A stretch of 7,217 nucleotides of DNA from JAYWAM01 sp043782425 (GTDB lineage: Bacteria; Pseudomonadota; Gammaproteobacteria; Burkholderiales; Usitatibacteraceae): contig JAYWAM010000048.1 in assembly GCA_043782425.1 (NCBI GenBank), positions 1 to 7,217 on the forward strand, read 5' to 3'. Each line of letters starts with the position of its first letter. The first letter of the stretch is position 1. The notes under the pieces are model-generated. The model did no database searches, was not told where the DNA came from, and saw only the letters and a program-made list of their open reading frames with translations. This document shows, piece after piece, positions 5,440-7,217 of this stretch. Both the position numbers and the translations under genes were made by a program.

Positions 5440-7203
5440 GTGCGATCCAAAGTGGCGAACATACCCACCGTCAAGCTGGCACATTCGATTCGTCGGTTCG
5501 CTCATTTTCTGAGGCCAGATGTCACACGCTTATTGCTCAATGCGCTGGTCATACTCGGGGTCACCGTCTGTTCTGCGGCGCTGATTTGGATGGTGGGACA
5601 TGGATTTGATTTGCTGCATGCCGGTCGTTTTGCGGCATTACCAGGCTATTTTCTAGCGGTCACCGCGCTGGTCGTGTTACTGCAACTCTTACGCTATGCC
5701 AATTATTATTTGTACGAATGGATGGAACAGCGCGTGATTTTCGCCGTTCGGCGCGCGCTCTATGCGCATCTAATGGTTTTATCTACACCGCTTAAAACAC
5801 GCTATGCCACAGGTGATTTGCTCACACGATTAGCACAGGATGTGAGCCGTGTTTCGCAGTTGTTGGTGCTGGTACCCGGCCAATTGTTTGCCTATGGCGT
5901 GACTTTTCTGGCCTATGTCGCCGTGTTGCTGTGGATCGAGCCAAAATTAACGCTGGTCGCCATCGCGTTGTTACCCTTGTTCTGGTTGCATCAACGTTAC
6001 TTTTCCGCGCGTACGCGGCGCTCCTCAGGGGCATTTCTTGCCCGCCAGGGCGAAATGAGCGCCTTTGAAGAAGCGTCGCTCGCCAATCTACAGGGCATCA
6101 ATTCATATAACGCCGAGCCGAAAATGCTGGCACGCTTTGCACAACTGTTTTCCGAATTTCGCCAAGCCGCGATGCGCAATTTGCTCACGCAGAATGCATT
6201 TGTCGTGAGCTTTGAATTGTTAGCCGCGTTGAGCGCCATCGTGCTCGTGGTGCTCGGTGTGGAGGCAATCGGGCGCGGCGCCTTGACCCTGGGTGGCTTA
6301 ATCAATTTTCTACTCTATACCGGCTATTTGGCGCGACCCCTGCAAGGCTTGGCCAATATTCCGGTCGAGTCGCAAATCCGTGCCGCTGCCGCAGCGCGTG
6401 TGGCGGAAATTTTGGACAGCGTGCCGATGGTTAAAGAGCGTGTACCCGCACATACCTTAAGTGAGGTATCTGGTGCGCTCCATTTCGAGGAGGTGAGTTT
6501 CGCGTATCCCGGTTCACCGCTGATACTCAGCGGCTTCAATCTCACCATCCATCCGGGCGAATTTATCGGCGTGGTCGGCGCCAGCGGCTGCGGCAAATCA
6601 ACACTTGCCCGTTTGTTATTGCGTTTTTACGATCCCAGTCAGGGCGCCATCTTTTTGGATGGCCACGATCTGCGCGAGTTGAAGCTGGCGTCGCTACGCG
6701 CACACCTGGCTGTAGTGTGGCAGGAACCATTTTTACTCGACGACAGCGTGCGCGCGAATTTACTACTCGCCAACGCTGAGGCGAGCGAAGCGGAAATGCT
6801 GGCCGCAGCGCGTCATGCACAGGCGCATGAATTTATCGTGCAACTTCCTCAGGGCTACGAGACCACACTCGGTGCGCAGGGCGCCCGTCTGTCCAGTGGA
6901 CAGCGGCAGCGACTTGCGATTGCGCAAGCCTTGCTGAAAAAATCCTCTTTATTGATCTTTGATGAGGCCACCTCGGCGCTGGACGCGCAAGCCGAAATAG
7001 CTTTGCAGCAAGCCTTGGCCTTTGTACGCCAAGGTCGCACCACAATCGTGATTGCGCACCGTTATTCCACGCTACAGGGGGTAGATCGGATCGTTTACCT
7101 GAATGGTGATGGTAGTGCCGATATCGGTACCCATGCCGATCTATCGCAGTCGCATGCAGGGTACCGCGCTGCGTTAGCGCACCAGCGCGGCGACACACCG
7201 TAG
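5440..7203 (+). CDS. ABC exporter half-transporter (fused permease and ATPase)
   Basis: This 587-residue protein has a transmembrane domain followed by a nucleotide-binding domain, the layout of MsbA-like type IV exporters that work as dimers in the inner membrane. About six hydrophobic helices are seen near residues 30-53, 67-88, 140-165, 168-186, 253-278 and 282-300. The ATPase has all elements: A-loop Tyr356 (FAYPG), Walker A GASGCGKST (380-388), Q-loop Gln428 (VVWQEPF), signature LSSGQRQR (484-491), Walker B LLIFDE (504-509), D-loop SALD (512-515) and H-loop His540. It should therefore be active. The start is GTG 5440, with AAGGG at 5429-5433 spaced 6 nt before it; GTG 5452 is an alternative. 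It follows ldcA by 9 bp. No peptidase domain or solute-binding partner is present, so the substrate (lipid, drug, peptide or other) cannot be named. It uses TTA and TTG leucine codons noticeably more than maeB. The gene is complete; 14 bp remain after its TAG stop, with no terminator visible. Confidence 0.93.
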   Translation: MRSKVANIPTVKLAHSIRRFAHFLRPDVTRLLLNALVILGVTVCSAALIWMVGHGFDLLHAGRFAALPGYFLAVTALVVLLQLLRYANYYLYEWMEQRVIFAVRRALYAHLMVLSTPLKTRYATGDLLTRLAQDVSRVSQLLVLVPGQLFAYGVTFLAYVAVLLWIEPKLTLVAIALLPLFWLHQRYFSARTRRSSGAFLARQGEMSAFEEASLANLQGINSYNAEPKMLARFAQLFSEFRQAAMRNLLTQNAFVVSFELLAALSAIVLVVLGVEAIGRGALTLGGLINFLLYTGYLARPLQGLANIPVESQIRAAAAARVAEILDSVPMVKERVPAHTLSEVSGALHFEEVSFAYPGSPLILSGFNLTIHPGEFIGVVGASGCGKSTLARLLLRFYDPSQGAIFLDGHDLRELKLASLRAHLAVVWQEPFLLDDSVRANLLLANAEASEAEMLAAARHAQAHEFIVQLPQGYETTLGAQGARLSSGQRQRLAIAQALLKKSSLLIFDEATSALDAQAEIALQQALAFVRQGRTTIVIAHRYSTLQGVDRIVYLNGDGSADIGTHADLSQSHAGYRAALAHQRGDTP

Positions 7204-7217
7204 CGCCGGCATCCTTG

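Overview
The window (7,217 bp, GC-rich, densely coding) looks like a chromosomal segment of a Gram-negative bacterium. It is most likely a gamma- or betaproteobacterium, because it carries a periplasmic PBP5-type carboxypeptidase, a cytoplasmic murein-recycling LD-carboxypeptidase and the long MaeB-type malic enzyme with a phosphotransacetylase-like tail. I cannot place the genus. All six protein-coding genes appear intact. No tRNA, rRNA, CRISPR array, insertion sequence or prophage gene was seen.

The left half is transcribed leftwards. dacA (56-1201, minus) encodes a secreted DD-carboxypeptidase. Upstream of it, 1202-1429 is non-coding and holds a striking near-perfect palindromic repeat (1248-1340) built from 8-bp units. 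Next come vapC (1430-1828) and vapB (1806-2048), a type II toxin-antitoxin pair with overlapping genes, both on the minus strand. The vapBC promoter region has a strong Shine-Dalgarno sequence, good -35/-10 candidates and a 6-bp-arm palindrome over the -10 that could be the autoregulatory operator.

The right half is transcribed rightwards from the shared 129-bp intergenic region. maeB (2178-4472) is followed after 16 bp by ldcA (4489-5430) and after 9 bp by a half-size ABC exporter gene (5440-7203), so the three probably form an operon. maeB links the TCA cycle to pyruvate and NADPH. LdcA trims recycled murein tetrapeptides in the cytoplasm, complementing the periplasmic DacA. The ABC protein exports an unidentified substrate.

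Most of the window is ordinary housekeeping sequence. The parts that repay a second look are the palindromic repeat and its effect on the dacA start, the compact divergent regulatory region between vapB and maeB, the five-codon ORF that touches the ldcA start, and the overlapping hairpins at the vapC stop codon. I did not find convincing evidence of a new system.
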